Shown: positions 1 to 7,326 of the stretch, in pieces
Position numbering within the stretch: the stretch's first letter is position 1
Layout: each line of letters opens with the position of its first letter
Assembly (NCBI GenBank): GCA_947456005.1
Contig: CANGRP010000035.1
Span: 1 to 13,737, forward strand
Length of the DNA: 13,737 nucleotides
Direction: 5' to 3'
Source: Caulobacteraceae bacterium
GTDB lineage: Bacteria; Pseudomonadota; Alphaproteobacteria; Caulobacterales; Caulobacteraceae
Notes under the pieces: model-generated
What the model was told of the DNA's origin: nothing
Databases searched by the model: none
The model's input: the letters and a program-made list of their open reading frames with translations, nothing else
Made by a program: the position numbers and the translations under genes

Positions 1-40
1 CCTGGAGGACGCCGAGCTGGTGATGGTCGATACGGCCTGA
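1..40 (+). CDS. C-terminal end of an unidentified gene (partial)
   Basis: An open plus-strand frame enters from the left edge and reads LEDAELVMVDTA before a TGA stop at 38-40. Only 12 complete codons are present, so neither family nor function can be assigned. It converges on the pepA stop codon (TAG on the minus strand, 51-53) with 10 bp between the two genes, and no hairpin terminator fits in that space. The call as coding rests only on the open frame and on the very close packing that is typical of this window. Confidence 0.45.
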   Translation, partial: LEDAELVMVDTA

Positions 41-50
41 ACCCGCTGGA

Positions 51-1655
51 CTACCGCCCCCAGTCCCGAGCCAGGCGATCGAGCAGACGGACCCCAAAGC
101 CAGCCGATCCTGCGGGCTTGACGGCGTTTGCTGCGCCATAGGCGACGCCGGCGATGTCGAGGTGGGCCCAGGGAATGTCGCGGCTGACGAACTCGCCGAT
201 AAACCAGGCCCCGGTTCCGGCCCCCGCTCCACCGTCTCCGGTGTTCTTGATGTCGGCGATGGTGGAGGCCGTATCCTTTGCATAGCTGGGATGGAGCGGC
301 AGCTTCCACAGGCCCTCGCCCGTCTGCTCGCCCGCCGCCATCACACGATCGAGCAGGGCGTCCCCGCGGCCGAACAGGCCGGCGTAGTCGTCGCCCAGGG
401 CCGTCCGGACCGCGCCGGTCAGGGTGGCCAGGTCGACGATGGCTGAGGGCTTCAGGTTGCGCTCGGCCCAGACCAGGGCGTCGGCCAGGACCAGCCGCCC
501 CTCGGCGTCGGTGGAGATGATCTCGATGGTCTTGCCGTTCATGGCCGTCAGCACGTCGCCCGGGCGGATGGCGGCGCCGTCGGGCATGTTCTCGGCCAGG
601 GCGGAGACGGCGACCACGTTCACGGGCGCGCCCGACTTCGCGAGGGACAGGACCGCCCCGGTCACCGAGGCGGCGCCGGACATGTCCATCTTCATCTCGC
701 CCATGCCGGCGCCGGGCTTGATGGAAATGCCCCCGCTGTCGAAGGTGATGCCCTTGCCCGCCAGGACCAGGGGCCCGCCTGCGGGGGCGCTGGCGCCCCG
801 ATAGCGCACGACCAGCAGCCGAGGCGGGCGGGCCGAACCCATGCCCACGCCGGTCAGGGCGCCCATGCCCAGGCGACGCATGGCCGTCTCATCCAGGACC
901 TCGATCGTTACCCCCGGAACGCCGGTGAAGGCCGCCCGGGCGCTGTCGACGAAGGCCTGAGGATACATCAGGTTGGCGGGAAGGTTGGAGACGTCCCGGG
1001 CCCACTGGACCGCCTCGACCAAGGCCTGGCCGCGACCCCGGAAGATCGCCTCCGCTCCCGACGCCCCGGCGCCCGTGAAGACGACGCCCCCGGGCGCGGT
1101 CGTCGGACGGTCCGAGCTCAGGAGGTCCGACCGGTACTCGCCGATGCCGAAGCCCGTGGCCAGGGCGGCGAGGCCTTCCGCGGAAAGCGGTCCGCCTGAC
1201 ACCGTGACCGGCGACTTCACCTTCGCCAGGGACCGACCGAGGGCCTCGCCAGCGCTCTGCAGGCTGGCGCTTGCCGGCGACTTGCCCAGTCCCAGGACGA
1301 GGACCTGCTCAAGCCCGCTAAAGGCCCTCAGGACCAGCATGTCTCCGCTGGAAAAGTCGAACGCCGCCGACTCGACCGCCCGGCGGAGGCTGGCGCCCGC
1401 GTCCGGCGTCAGGAGGACGGAGGCTCGCTCCGAGGCCTCGGCGGCGGAGCCGGCGGCGATCACGAGGACGCCGGATTTCGGCGCGGCCGCCTCGGCGAAG
1501 CTTACCGGCCGTCGAAGGGTGGCCGAGGACCAGGTGGCGGTCTCCGCCGGCGACGCCGCCGCCTTGGGCGCAGCGAGGGCGGGGGCGGGTGCAAGGATCG
1601 GGACGACCAGGGCCAGGCTCAGGCCGGCCAGGGCGAGGGGGCGGAACGGGGTCAT
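51..1655 (-). CDS. pepA: M17 leucyl aminopeptidase, probably exported
   Basis: Zinc/manganese M17 aminopeptidase of 534 aa that removes N-terminal residues from peptides. The C-terminal catalytic domain (about 200-534) carries the M17 signature: K301 and D306 in LAGKGITFDSGG, D324 in MKMDMSG, and D383/E385/R387 in STDAEGRLVLADAL. These match the two-metal ligands and the catalytic Lys/Arg of PepA. The N-terminus is not like cytosolic PepA. It reads as a Sec-type signal peptide: basic start, hydrophobic stretch at about 6-21, and a likely cleavage site after ALA at 26-28, followed by an Ala/Pro-rich linker. I infer a periplasmic role in peptide scavenging rather than the cytosolic and DNA-binding role known for E. 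coli PepA. The gene lies 44 bp downstream of purH on the same strand and could be co-transcribed with it. ATG at 1655 is the only start that keeps the signal peptide. Family is certain; location is inferred. Confidence 0.95.
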   Translation of the reverse strand: MTPFRPLALAGLSLALVVPILAPAPALAAPKAAASPAETATWSSATLRRPVSFAEAAAPKSGVLVIAAGSAAEASERASVLLTPDAGASLRRAVESAAFDFSSGDMLVLRAFSGLEQVLVLGLGKSPASASLQSAGEALGRSLAKVKSPVTVSGGPLSAEGLAALATGFGIGEYRSDLLSSDRPTTAPGGVVFTGAGASGAEAIFRGRGQALVEAVQWARDVSNLPANLMYPQAFVDSARAAFTGVPGVTIEVLDETAMRRLGMGALTGVGMGSARPPRLLVVRYRGASAPAGGPLVLAGKGITFDSGGISIKPGAGMGEMKMDMSGAASVTGAVLSLAKSGAPVNVVAVSALAENMPDGAAIRPGDVLTAMNGKTIEIISTDAEGRLVLADALVWAERNLKPSAIVDLATLTGAVRTALGDDYAGLFGRGDALLDRVMAAGEQTGEGLWKLPLHPSYAKDTASTIADIKNTGDGGAGAGTGAWFIGEFVSRDIPWAHLDIAGVAYGAANAVKPAGSAGFGVRLLDRLARDWGR

Positions 1656-1699
1656 GAAGGGGCCCTGTGTCTGAAGAGAAGGGAAGGCGTTAGCGCTGA

Positions 1700-3313
1700 T
1701 TAGTGCCGGAAAACGCGTACGCCCGTAAAGGCCATGGTCACGCCGGCGGCGTCGGCGGCGGCGATCACCTCCTCGTCCCGGATCGAGCCACCCGGCTGGA
1801 TCACCGCGGTGGCCCCGGCCTCCGCCGCCTGGATGAGGCCGTCGGCGAAGGGGAAGAAGGCTTCGGAGGCGCAGGCCGACCCCTTGGCCAGGCTCTCCGG
1901 CAGGCCGGCCTGCTCGGCCGCCTCGCCGGCGCGGAGGGCCGCGATCCGGGCGGAGTCGCGCCGGTTCATCTGGCCTGCGCCAATGCCCGCCGTCTGGCCG
2001 TCTCGCGCAAAGACGATGGCGTTCGACTTGACGTGCTTGGCGACGGTGAAGGCGAACAGCATGTCATTCACCTCTTGCGGGGTCGGCTGGCGGCGCGTGA
2101 CGATCCTCAGGTCGGCGGCGGTCAGGCGAGAGGCATCGCGGCCCTGGACCAGGAAGCCGCCCGCCACCTGCTTGAAGAGGTCGCCGGTCGCCAGGGGGTC
2201 GGGCATGCCGCCGGTCAGCAGCAGGCGCAGGTCCTTCTTCTTGGCGAAGAGGGCGATGGCGTCCTCGTCAGCCTCGGGGGCCACCACCACCTCGGTGAAG
2301 ATCTTGATGATCTCCTTCGCCGCCGCCGCATCCAGGCGGCGGTTCACCGCCACAATGCCGCCGAAGGCCGAGACCGGGTCACACTGCAGGGCGCGGGCGT
2401 AGGCGGTCTTGAGGTCCGCCCCCAGGGCGACGCCGCAGGGATTGGCGTGCTTGATGATGGCCACGGCGGCCGAGGCCTGGGGATCGAACTCCGCCACCAG
2501 CTCGATGGCCGCGTCAGTGTCGGCGATGTTGTTGTAGCTGAGGGCCTTGCCCTGCACCTGGCGGGCGGTCGCGACCCCGGTCCGCGGCGTCTCCTCGACA
2601 TAGAATGCGGCGGCCTGGTGCGGGTTCTCGCCGTAGCGCAGGGTCTGGACCAGGCGGCCCGACAGGGTCCGGCGCCGGGGTGCGGCCTCGCCCAACTGGG
2701 CCGCAAACCAGGTCGAGATGGCCGCGTCATAGGCCGCCGTGCGGGCGTAGGCGCGGGCCGCCAGGGTCTTGCGCAGGACCAGGCTCGTCGTCCCGTCCAC
2801 CGCCAGCTCGGCCAGGACCTCCTGGAGGTCCTCCAGCTCGGTGCAGACCGCCACATAGCCATGGTTCTTGGCCGCCGAGCGGATCATGGCGGGGCCGCCG
2901 ATATCGATGTTCTCAATGGCGCTGGCGAAGTCGCCCCCACCGGCCACCGTCTTCTCGAAGGGGTAGAGGTTGACGTAGACGAGGTCGATCCCGCCGATCC
3001 CGTGCTCGGCCATGGCGGCGGCGTGGGCCGGAGCGTCGCGTACGCCCAGGAGGCCGCCGTGCACCACGGGATGCAGGGTCTTGACCCGGCCGTCCATCAT
3101 TTCTGGAAAGCCGGTCAGGTCCGAGACGTCCTTCACGGCCAGGCCGGCGGCGGCGATGGCCGCCCGGGTGCCGCCCGTCGACACCAGCTCCACGCCCCCT
3201 TCCGCCAGGGCCCGGGCCGCCTCGACCAGGCCCGTCTTGTCCGAAACCGAGATCAGGGCGCGGCGGACAAAGACTCGATCAGGCGCGGGCGGGAAGTCAG
3301 GGGCGGCAGGCAT
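1700..3313 (-). CDS. purH: Bifunctional AICAR transformylase / IMP cyclohydrolase
   Basis: Catalyses the last two steps of de novo IMP synthesis: formyl transfer from 10-formyltetrahydrofolate to AICAR, then cyclisation of FAICAR. The protein is 537 aa (E. coli PurH is 529). The N-terminal MGS-like cyclohydrolase domain (about 17-160) has ISVSDKTGL, STGGT and MDGRVKTLHP. The AICAR transformylase domain (about 210-537) has LRYGENPHQAA, KALSYNNIADTDAA, the catalytic Lys288-His289 in IIKHANPCG, DPVSAFGGI, GAGQMNRRDSARIA and QPGGSIRDEEV. The open frame extends upstream to 3409, but I chose ATG 3313: it has a good Shine-Dalgarno (GGAGAG at 3318-3323) and the cyclohydrolase domain starts 16 residues later, whereas the upstream extension resembles no PurH. 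The gene lies 156 bp downstream of rpe, enough for its own promoter, and 44 bp upstream of pepA. No frameshift or missing catalytic residue is seen. Confidence 0.97.
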   Translation of the reverse strand: MPAAPDFPPAPDRVFVRRALISVSDKTGLVEAARALAEGGVELVSTGGTRAAIAAAGLAVKDVSDLTGFPEMMDGRVKTLHPVVHGGLLGVRDAPAHAAAMAEHGIGGIDLVYVNLYPFEKTVAGGGDFASAIENIDIGGPAMIRSAAKNHGYVAVCTELEDLQEVLAELAVDGTTSLVLRKTLAARAYARTAAYDAAISTWFAAQLGEAAPRRRTLSGRLVQTLRYGENPHQAAAFYVEETPRTGVATARQVQGKALSYNNIADTDAAIELVAEFDPQASAAVAIIKHANPCGVALGADLKTAYARALQCDPVSAFGGIVAVNRRLDAAAAKEIIKIFTEVVVAPEADEDAIALFAKKKDLRLLLTGGMPDPLATGDLFKQVAGGFLVQGRDASRLTAADLRIVTRRQPTPQEVNDMLFAFTVAKHVKSNAIVFARDGQTAGIGAGQMNRRDSARIAALRAGEAAEQAGLPESLAKGSACASEAFFPFADGLIQAAEAGATAVIQPGGSIRDEEVIAAADAAGVTMAFTGVRVFRH

Positions 3314-3469
3314 GGCGCTCTCCGTGGCGGTTCGGAAGGTTGGCCCAGGCGAGCGGCGCTTTGACGTCCGTGCGCTCCCCGGTGGTGGACCACCTGTTTC
3401 GCCAGTCACGCAGGACAGGGGCCTTCTAGCGCTTCCGGCGATTCCCGGAAACCGCTGCCTGAGGGGTCG
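3314..3469. other. 156-bp rpe-purH intergenic region
   Basis: This is the longest gene-free stretch in the minus-strand cluster. It contains an imperfect hairpin near the rpe end (TTCCGG at 3433-3438 pairing with CCGGAA at 3445-3450, 6-nt loop), but no T-run follows on the minus strand, so an intrinsic terminator is not supported. Near the middle is the short palindrome GGTGGACCACC (3384-3394). The purH Shine-Dalgarno lies at 3318-3323. It probably carries a purH promoter, but I could not identify convincing -35/-10 boxes. The purH reading frame stays open through much of it without looking like protein. Confidence 0.4.
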
Positions 3470-4129
3470 TCAACCTCGAAGGGCGGCGATGTTGGACGCG
3501 TAGGCGTCGGGACCGCCCCGGAACACTGCGGTTCCGGCCACCAGGGCGGTGGCGCCGGCGTCCACGCACAGTCGAGCGGTCTCGGCGGTCACCCCGCCGT
3601 CCACCTCCAGCACGATGTCCCGGCCGCTGGCGTCGATCATCCGCCTCAGGGCCTCGATCTTGGCCAGCTGGGAATGCATGAAGGTCTGGCCGCCGAAGCC
3701 CGGGTTGATGGACATGACGAGGATCAGGTCCACCTCGTCCATCATCCATTCGATCACCGAGGGCGAGGTCGAGGGGTTGAAGACCACCCCGGCCCGCGCC
3801 CCCAGCTGGCGGATGCGCTTCAGGGTCCGGTTCAGGTGCGGCCCACTCTCCGGATGCACGCTGACAATGTCGGCGCCGGCCTCGACGAAGGCCTCCAGGT
3901 AGGGGTCCACCGGGGCGATCATCAGGTGCACGTCCATGGGGACGGTCGCGTGCGGCTTCAGGGCCCGGACGATGTCAGGTCCCAGGGTGATGTTCGGCAC
4001 GAAGTGACCGTCCATCACGTCGATGTGCAGCCAGTCGGCGCCGGCGGCCTGGACGGCGCGGACCTCTTCGCCCAGCCGGGCGAAGTCGGCGGCGAGGAGC
4101 GAGGGGGCGATGATCGGGCGCAGGCTCAT
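3470..4129 (-). CDS. rpe: Ribulose-phosphate 3-epimerase
   Basis: Interconverts D-ribulose 5-phosphate and D-xylulose 5-phosphate in the cytosolic pentose phosphate pathway, and in carbon fixation where that exists. The protein is 219 aa, a typical length for this TIM-barrel enzyme. Visible signatures in order are IAPSLLAADFARLG at the N-terminus, H35 and D37 in LHIDVMDGHFVPN (metal ligand and acid/base), DVHLMI, SINPGFGGQTF, EVDGGVT with the second catalytic Asp, and the phosphate-binding AGTAVF near the end. ATG 4129 overlaps the rsmB TGA in an ATGA arrangement, and no good Shine-Dalgarno precedes it, so translation is probably coupled to rsmB. Pairing with purH downstream fits a link between ribose-phosphate supply and purine synthesis, but this is inference from position only. 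Confidence 0.97.
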   Translation of the reverse strand: MSLRPIIAPSLLAADFARLGEEVRAVQAAGADWLHIDVMDGHFVPNITLGPDIVRALKPHATVPMDVHLMIAPVDPYLEAFVEAGADIVSVHPESGPHLNRTLKRIRQLGARAGVVFNPSTSPSVIEWMMDEVDLILVMSINPGFGGQTFMHSQLAKIEALRRMIDASGRDIVLEVDGGVTAETARLCVDAGATALVAGTAVFRGGPDAYASNIAALRG

Positions 4130-5463
4130 GCGTCGGACTTAGCCGCCCCCGCGGCCTGCGCCAAGTCCCGGCGGGCGCGGCGGTTTGGCCGACGGGCGAA
4201 GCGTGCGATGAAGAAGCCGTCCGTACCTCCGGCGCGATGGGTCGGCAGGATGCGGAGCGTCCCGTCCTCGAGGCGGCTCTCGGCCGGGGCGCCGCCCTCG
4301 CCGGAGGCGATCGGGTCCAGGGCGAAGTCGGCGCACCGCTTCAGGAATCCCGCAACCTGGCCCTCGCCCTCCTCGGGCTCCAGCGAGCAGACGCAGTAGA
4401 CAAGCCGCCCGCCCGGGCGCACCCGCCGGGCGGCGGCGTCCAGCAGGCGGGCCTGGGCGGCGGCCAGCACGGCGATGTCGCCAGGCTTCACCGCCCAAAG
4501 CACGTCCGGGTTCCGGCGGAAGGTCCCCGTGGCGCTGCAGGGGGCGTCGAGCAGGACGGCGTCGAAGGTTCGTCCGTCGTCCCAGGTCGCGGCGTCGGCG
4601 GCGATGACCTCGGCGGTCAGGCCGGTCCGTTCCAGGTTCTCCCGCACCCGGTGCAGGCGGCCCTGCGACCTGTCGAGGGCGGTGACCTCCGCGCCGGCGG
4701 CCGCCAGTTGCAAGGTCTTTCCGCCAGGCGCCGCGCACAGGTCCAGGACGGTGAGGCCCGGCCGGGGGTTCAGGAGGCGGGCGGGGACGGCGGCGCTGGC
4801 GTCCTGGACCCACCATCGGCCCTCCGCAAAACCTTCCCAGGCCGAGACCTCGCCTCGCCGGGAGGTGCGCCAGGTGTCGGCGGCCACCCGGGTCAGTTCA
4901 AGGGCCTCGGTCAGCGCTCCGGGATCATCCCTCAGGGTCAGGTCTGTGTCCGGCTCCCCGGCGATCACGGCGGCGACGGAGAGGGCGGAGGGGCGACCCC
5001 AGGCTGCGCTCCAGCGGGCCAGGAGCCAGGGCGGGGCGAGGGTCTCCGGATCGGCAAGGTCCGGCGGCTCGCGGAGCAGGCCCCTCAGGACGGCGTTGAC
5101 CAGCCCCTTGAAGCGGCGGGCGGCGGGGAGGGAGTCCGCCAGGTCGACGCTGGCGCTGACGGCGGCGTGGGGCGGGGCGCCCAGGACAAGGGCCTGGACG
5201 GCGCCCAGTCTCAGGATGTTGCGGACGATTTCCGGCGGCGGGCGCGGGATTCGGGCGTCGAGGGCCCGGTCGACAGGCCCCAGTCGCCGCAGGGCCGTCA
5301 GGACCAGGATGCGGGCGAAGGCCCGGTCCCGGGGCTCCAGGCCGGCAAGGCCGGGAGCGGCGGAATCGTCTTCAAGCCCGGCGCGTTGGGACAGGGCTGC
5401 AGCCAGGAGGTCAAGCGCGGCGCGGCGGGCGGGCAGTCCGGTGGGAAGGCGGGGTTCGGTCAC
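4126..5463 (-). CDS. rsmB: 16S rRNA (cytosine-967-C5)-methyltransferase
   Basis: SAM-dependent enzyme that makes m5C967 in 16S rRNA (RsmB/Sun family); 445 aa from the chosen start, against 429 in E. coli. An N-terminal NusB-like RNA-binding domain (about 5-135) is followed by the Rossmann methyltransferase fold: SAM motif I LDLCAAPGGKT (K249), the motif LLDAPCSATGTFRRNPD with Cys309, and CVCSLEPEEGEG with Cys359. The two cysteines are 50 residues apart, as in E. coli RsmB (Cys325 and the nucleophile Cys375). The frame stays open to 5664, but that part is antisense to the DUF1674 gene and looks unlike RsmB. I therefore chose GTG 5463, which begins VTEPRLPTGLPARRAAL directly before the NusB-like helices. 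It shares ATGA with rpe and diverges from the DUF1674 gene across 63 bp. Confidence 0.94.
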   Translation of the reverse strand: MTEPRLPTGLPARRAALDLLAAALSQRAGLEDDSAAPGLAGLEPRDRAFARILVLTALRRLGPVDRALDARIPRPPPEIVRNILRLGAVQALVLGAPPHAAVSASVDLADSLPAARRFKGLVNAVLRGLLREPPDLADPETLAPPWLLARWSAAWGRPSALSVAAVIAGEPDTDLTLRDDPGALTEALELTRVAADTWRTSRRGEVSAWEGFAEGRWWVQDASAAVPARLLNPRPGLTVLDLCAAPGGKTLQLAAAGAEVTALDRSQGRLHRVRENLERTGLTAEVIAADAATWDDGRTFDAVLLDAPCSATGTFRRNPDVLWAVKPGDIAVLAAAQARLLDAAARRVRPGGRLVYCVCSLEPEEGEGQVAGFLKRCADFALDPIASGEGGAPAESRLEDGTLRILPTHRAGGTDGFFIARFARRPNRRARRDLAQAAGAAKSDA

Positions 5464-5526
5464 GCAGAGCCGCCTGCCCGGTTCCGGCGGCCATGGCAAC
5501 TGGCGTTTCGCGTCCCGGACGCCTAG
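5464..5526. promoter_or_regulatory. Divergent promoter region rsmB / DUF1674 gene
   Basis: A 63-bp spacer separates the GTG start of rsmB (minus) from the first ATG of the DUF1674 gene (plus). It must hold the transcription or translation signals of at least one of the two genes. I see an AGGCGG-like ribosome-binding sequence for rsmB but no confident promoter boxes. Confidence 0.35.
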
Positions 5527-5736
5527 ATGGGGATTATGGAAGACGACGCGCCCCCCAACGCCGCCCCCGGCAAGGCCCTCAGCCCGGCCGCCCGCCGGGC
5601 CCTGGAGGAAGCCGCCGCCCGCAAGGCCGCCGAGGCCGCGGAGGCCGAGCGGCTGGCCGAACAAGGCGGTCCCGCAGGCCTTGAGCCCACCCGCTTCGGT
5701 GACTGGGAGCGAAAGGGCATCGCCGTCGACTTCTAG
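5527..5736 (+). CDS. DUF1674 small protein (SDHAF4-like)
   Basis: A 69-aa protein with an Ala/Glu-rich, probably helical or disordered N-terminal half (about 15-48) and the conserved DUF1674 C-terminus: GGPAGLEPTRFGDWERKG ending in VDF. In eukaryotes this family is SDHAF4/Sdh8, which binds the flavinylated catalytic subunit of succinate dehydrogenase during assembly. A similar role for the bacterial members is plausible but is inference here. The strong C-terminal motif shows that this frame is the real gene and that the overlapping minus-strand extension of rsmB is not. The start is ambiguous between ATG 5527 and ATG 5536; the sequence before the second is G-rich but lies too close to be a clear ribosome-binding site. 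It converges on pyrF across a spacer that holds repeat copy 1. Confidence 0.88.
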   Translation: MGIMEDDAPPNAAPGKALSPAARRALEEAAARKAAEAAEAERLAEQGGPAGLEPTRFGDWERKGIAVDF

Positions 5737-5748
5737 GCCTCGCTTCGG

Positions 5749-5846
5749 CTAACCCCCTCCGCCGCGCTGCGTCCCCCTGAGCGAAGCTAAAGCGCCAATT
5801 GCTCCCCCAAGGGGGAGCTCACGCCGGAGGCGGATGAGGGGGTCAG
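5749..5846. repeat. Dispersed inverted-repeat element, copy 1
   Basis: A 98-bp element fills most of the spacer between the convergent DUF1674 gene and pyrF. Its ends are inverted repeats: CTAACCCCCTCCG at the left and GATGAGGGGGTCAG at the right. Inside is a perfect 8-bp stem, GCTCCCCC (5801-5808) and GGGGGAGC (5811-5818). It shares with copy 2 (9752-9864) the left-end CCCCCTCCG, a CGCTGCG block, TCCCCCTGA, and a 25-nt core at 5791-5815 with a single mismatch. It resembles the GC-rich intergenic palindromic elements common in caulobacter-type genomes. A role as a bidirectional 3'-end or terminator structure is inferred from its position. It has no coding potential. Confidence 0.8.
5801..5818. 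terminator. Possible bidirectional terminator hairpin in repeat copy 1
   Basis: An 18-bp perfect palindrome (GCTCCCCC, AA, GGGGGAGC) lies between two convergent stop codons (5736 and 5875). No T-tract follows on either strand, so it does not meet the usual criteria of an intrinsic terminator. It could still pause polymerase or protect the 3' ends of both transcripts. Confidence 0.35.
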
Positions 5847-5874
5847 CGGACTCGCCGTTCCTCCCCGCAGCCGC

Positions 5875-6579
5875 CTAGGCCGGGACCGCCGCCATCTCTG
5901 CGATCACCTTCAGGGCCGCCTCGGCCGGGTCATTCGCGGCCGAGATCGGTCGGCCGCACACCAGGTGCGAGGCGCCGGCGCGCAAGGCGTCCGCCGGGCT
6001 CGCGGCGCGCACCTGGTCGTTCTTCGCAGACCATTCGGGACGAATCCCCGGCGTGACCACCAGGAAGTCCTTCCCGCCGATCCGCCGGGCCAGCTCGGCC
6101 TCCTGGGGACTGGCCACCACGCCGGCGCAGCCGGCCTCAAGGGCCTGATGGATGCGCCGCTCCACGAGGCTTCGCGCCGTGGAGGCGTAGCCGATCGCCT
6201 TCAGGTCCTCGTCAGACAGGCTGGTCAGGACGGTGACGGCGAGGACCTTCAGGTTGGACCGGCCCACGCCCCGAACCGCGGCGGCCATGACCTGGGGTTC
6301 GGCGTGCACGGTCAGGAGATCGCAGCCGGAGTCCGAGAGGGCGGCGGCGGCGCGTTCCACCGTGGCGCCGATGTCGTGCAGCTTCCAGTCGAGGAAGACC
6401 TGCTTGCCCTTCCCCTTCAGCTCCCGCGCCAGTTCCATGCCGCCCCGGGCGAACAACTCCAGCCCGACCTTGTAGAAGCTGACCCGGTCGCCCAGGGTCT
6501 CCACGAGGGCCCGGGCCTCGGCAAGGCCGGGCTGGTCCAGGGGGACGATGAGGCGGGGATCCGGGGCGGGCGTCTTCAT
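5875..6579 (-). CDS. pyrF: Orotidine-5'-phosphate decarboxylase
   Basis: Decarboxylates OMP to UMP, the last step of de novo pyrimidine synthesis. The 234-aa protein has the length and motifs of the short bacterial PyrF class: IVPLDQP at the N-terminus, FYKVGLELF, the catalytic Asp64/Lys66/Asp69 in FLDWKLHDIGATVERAA, LTVHAEP, the phosphate loop TPGIRPEW, and VCGRPISAANDP near the C-terminus. ATG 6579 is preceded by GGAGAG about 8 nt upstream and gives a normal N-terminus. The gene is divergent from the marC-family gene across 51 bp and convergent with the DUF1674 gene, from which repeat copy 1 separates it. No anomaly is seen. Confidence 0.97.
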   Translation of the reverse strand: MKTPAPDPRLIVPLDQPGLAEARALVETLGDRVSFYKVGLELFARGGMELARELKGKGKQVFLDWKLHDIGATVERAAAALSDSGCDLLTVHAEPQVMAAAVRGVGRSNLKVLAVTVLTSLSDEDLKAIGYASTARSLVERRIHQALEAGCAGVVASPQEAELARRIGGKDFLVVTPGIRPEWSAKNDQVRAASPADALRAGASHLVCGRPISAANDPAEAALKVIAEMAAVPA

Positions 6580-6630
6580 CCTGGGCTCTCCGGGGTCGGC
6601 GGCGGTGGCGAAATGGGGTATGGACCTCCC
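6580..6630. promoter_or_regulatory. Divergent promoter region pyrF / marC-family gene
   Basis: A 51-bp spacer between the two divergent starts contains the pyrF Shine-Dalgarno (GGAGAG on the minus strand) and only a weak purine stretch before the marC-family ATG. I see no confident -35/-10 pair, and the space is so short that the two promoters must overlap each other or the coding ends. Confidence 0.35.
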
Positions 6631-7320
6631 ATGATCCCCGAGATTTTCGCCGTCAACTTCTTCATCGCCCTCTTCGCCCTGATTGACCCGGTGGGCAATG
6701 TCCCCCTGTTCGCGGCGGCGACCCGCGGGGTGAAGAACAGCACGGCGCGGCTCATCGCCGTCTTCGTCGCCCTCTTCGTCATGGGCTTCCTGATCTTCTT
6801 CTTCTTCACCGGACTCAGCCTGCTGGCCTTCTTCGGGATCTCCCTGCCCGCCTTCCGGATCGCGGGGGGTATCCTGCTCCTGCTTCTCGGCCTCGACATG
6901 ACCCGGAATGACTTCGCAGAATCGGTCGCCGCCGGTCCTGAGGAGATGCAGGAAGGCGGCCGGACGGCCCAGGCCCGTCGCCGCTTCGAGTCCATGATCG
7001 TGCCCTTCGCCATGCCGCTGCTGATCGGTCCGGGCGCCATCTCCACGGTGATCATCTACGCCAGCGAGGCGCGTGACTATGGCGTGGCCGGCATCGCCAC
7101 CGGGGTGGGCGTGATCGTCCTGGTCGCCCTGTCGACAATGCTGTCCTTCTGGGCGACCCCGCTGATTTCCCGCCTGCTGGGCCGGATCGGCCTGGCCATC
7201 GTGGTCCGGGTGCTGGGTCTGATCCTCTGCGCCATGGCGGTGCAGTTCATCCTGTCCGGGATCGCCGACTCCACCAGCGGTCTGATCCTTGAAGAGGCCT
7301 CCCAGCCCTACAAGTCCTGA
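6631..7320 (+). CDS. MarC-family integral membrane protein
   Basis: A 229-aa inner-membrane protein of the MarC/UPF0056 family. The family has about six membrane helices and no proven transport substrate; the old antibiotic-resistance name is not supported by function. The N-terminal signature NFFIALFALIDPVGNVPLF (about residues 7-25) and the mid-protein PFAMPLLIGPGAIST are the family hallmarks. Hydrophobic segments lie at about 5-25, 40-65, 70-90, 115-135, 145-170 and 185-210. A charged loop at about 90-115 separates the two halves, each of which carries one of the hallmark motifs. ATG 6631 begins MIPEIFAVNFF, as in family members; an upstream ATG at 6613 would add six residues. The frame is open much further upstream but there lies antisense to pyrF. 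The gene ends 6 bp from the convergent short-chain dehydrogenase gene. Confidence 0.9.
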   Translation: MIPEIFAVNFFIALFALIDPVGNVPLFAAATRGVKNSTARLIAVFVALFVMGFLIFFFFTGLSLLAFFGISLPAFRIAGGILLLLLGLDMTRNDFAESVAAGPEEMQEGGRTAQARRRFESMIVPFAMPLLIGPGAISTVIIYASEARDYGVAGIATGVGVIVLVALSTMLSFWATPLISRLLGRIGLAIVVRVLGLILCAMAVQFILSGIADSTSGLILEEASQPYKS

Positions 7321-7326
7321 CCCGGC

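Noticed and set aside
1703..3364. Long plus-strand open frame (553 codons) across purH
   Set aside because: It lies wholly antisense to purH, has low-complexity Gly/Arg/His/Val composition and no recognisable domain. Such frames are expected opposite high-GC genes.
3314..3409. Upstream extension of purH to 3409
   Set aside because: No PurH similarity; ATG 3313 has a good Shine-Dalgarno and leaves a normal N-terminus.
4237..5526. Long plus-strand open frames across rsmB
   Set aside because: They are antisense to a clear RsmB with all catalytic residues, and their composition is Gly/Ala/Arg/Gln-rich without motifs.
5464..5664. Upstream extension of rsmB to 5664
   Set aside because: It overlaps the DUF1674 gene on the opposite strand, is Gly-rich and unlike RsmB. 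GTG 5463 gives a normal family N-terminus.
5749..5846. Repeat copy 1 as an intrinsic terminator or CRISPR-like unit
   Set aside because: No T-tract on either strand, and only two diverged, unspaced copies in the window; there is no repeat-spacer array.
5965..6630. Upstream extension of the marC-family frame, a possible fusion
   Set aside because: The added part is antisense to pyrF, hydrophilic and without motifs; MarC proteins start near MIPEIF.
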